Source: Parapristionchus giblindavisi (taxonomy: Eukaryota; Nematoda; Chromadorea; Rhabditida; Diplogasteridae). Taken from it: a DNA stretch of 64,000 nucleotides. This document shows positions 63,853 to 64,000 of the stretch, piece after piece; position 1 is the stretch's first letter; each line of letters opens with the position of its first letter. The notes under the pieces are model-generated. The model was not told where the DNA came from. It ran no database searches and was given only the letters and a program-made list of their open reading frames with translations. The stretch covers positions 62,001-126,000 of the forward strand of contig CALSFV010000025.1 of the NCBI GenBank assembly GCA_943737045.1, in the 5' to 3' direction. Position numbers and translations under genes: made by a program.

Positions 63853-64000
63853 TAATAATAATAATAATAAGATGTTCCAATGGAAAAAAATGTAAATTAC
63901 AATTAATGACCATCACTTACAGTAATCAGTACCATCATAGATGATCCCCGGATATCCCATAGGATCAATACACCCGTTTTTTTCATTTTAAGAGAGGGTT
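63429..64000. other. Intron or upstream part of the ANKZF1-like gene; (AAT)n
   Basis: The exon at 63428 begins in phase 2 after TATTCAG, so a further exon must lie upstream, probably beyond 64000. The stretch holds an (AAT)n/(ATT)n microsatellite at 63783-63868 and nothing recognisable as VLRF1 coding sequence. Confidence 0.5.

Overview
This is a eukaryotic, almost certainly nematode, window. The host genes have many short exons (about 50-200 bp) with strict GT...TTNCAG introns. Two start codons sit directly behind splice acceptors, as expected for spliced-leader trans-splicing. The introns are full of GATCAAA heptamers and TACGGTAG/TACTGTAG words. The repeat style suggests a diplogastrid such as Pristionchus, but that is an inference. 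All conserved host genes read on the minus strand.

Host genes, in transcription order from the right: (1) an ANKZF1/Vms1 orthologue (63428 down to 59382), whose 5' part lies beyond the window; (2) 593 bp further on, a complete isopentenyl-diphosphate delta-isomerase gene (58788 down to 50876, 8 exons); (3) an 18-kb leucine-rich-repeat gene that looks ZYG11/ZER1-like (31194 down to 13117, at least 12 exons). I rebuilt all three exon by exon with matching splice phases. From memory, C. elegans vms-1 and idi-1 are also neighbours (cosmid K06H7), which would make this conserved microsynteny.

Most of the rest is mobile DNA. There is an intact Ty3-type LTR retrotransposon (52745-57977) in intron 2 of the isomerase gene, with LTRs that I read as identical and a 5-bp target duplication. 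There is a complete 6.6-kb Helitron (40555-47187) with an apparently intact multi-exon Rep-helicase gene, inserted exactly between A and T of another element whose unoccupied copy lies at 17346-18558. A hAT transposon (5403-8830) has terminal inverted repeats, an 8-bp duplication and a 9-exon transposase with one probable frameshift. Two short non-autonomous hAT elements, a TA-inserting MITE with an empty site in the same window, and more than ten long fold-back (inverted-repeat) elements complete the set. The fold-backs and satellites fill the introns of the LRR gene almost completely.

Two observations stand out. First, the Helitron carries 17 tandem 40-bp units of near-perfect heat-shock elements, flanked by two HSE+TATA promoter-like cassettes, upstream of its transposase. 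This suggests a heat-driven transposon. Second, the leader of the Ty3 element holds seven stem-loops with different, mutually compensating stems but an essentially invariant 9-nt loop (RCUUYGUGA). That looks like a selected RNA structure of unknown function.
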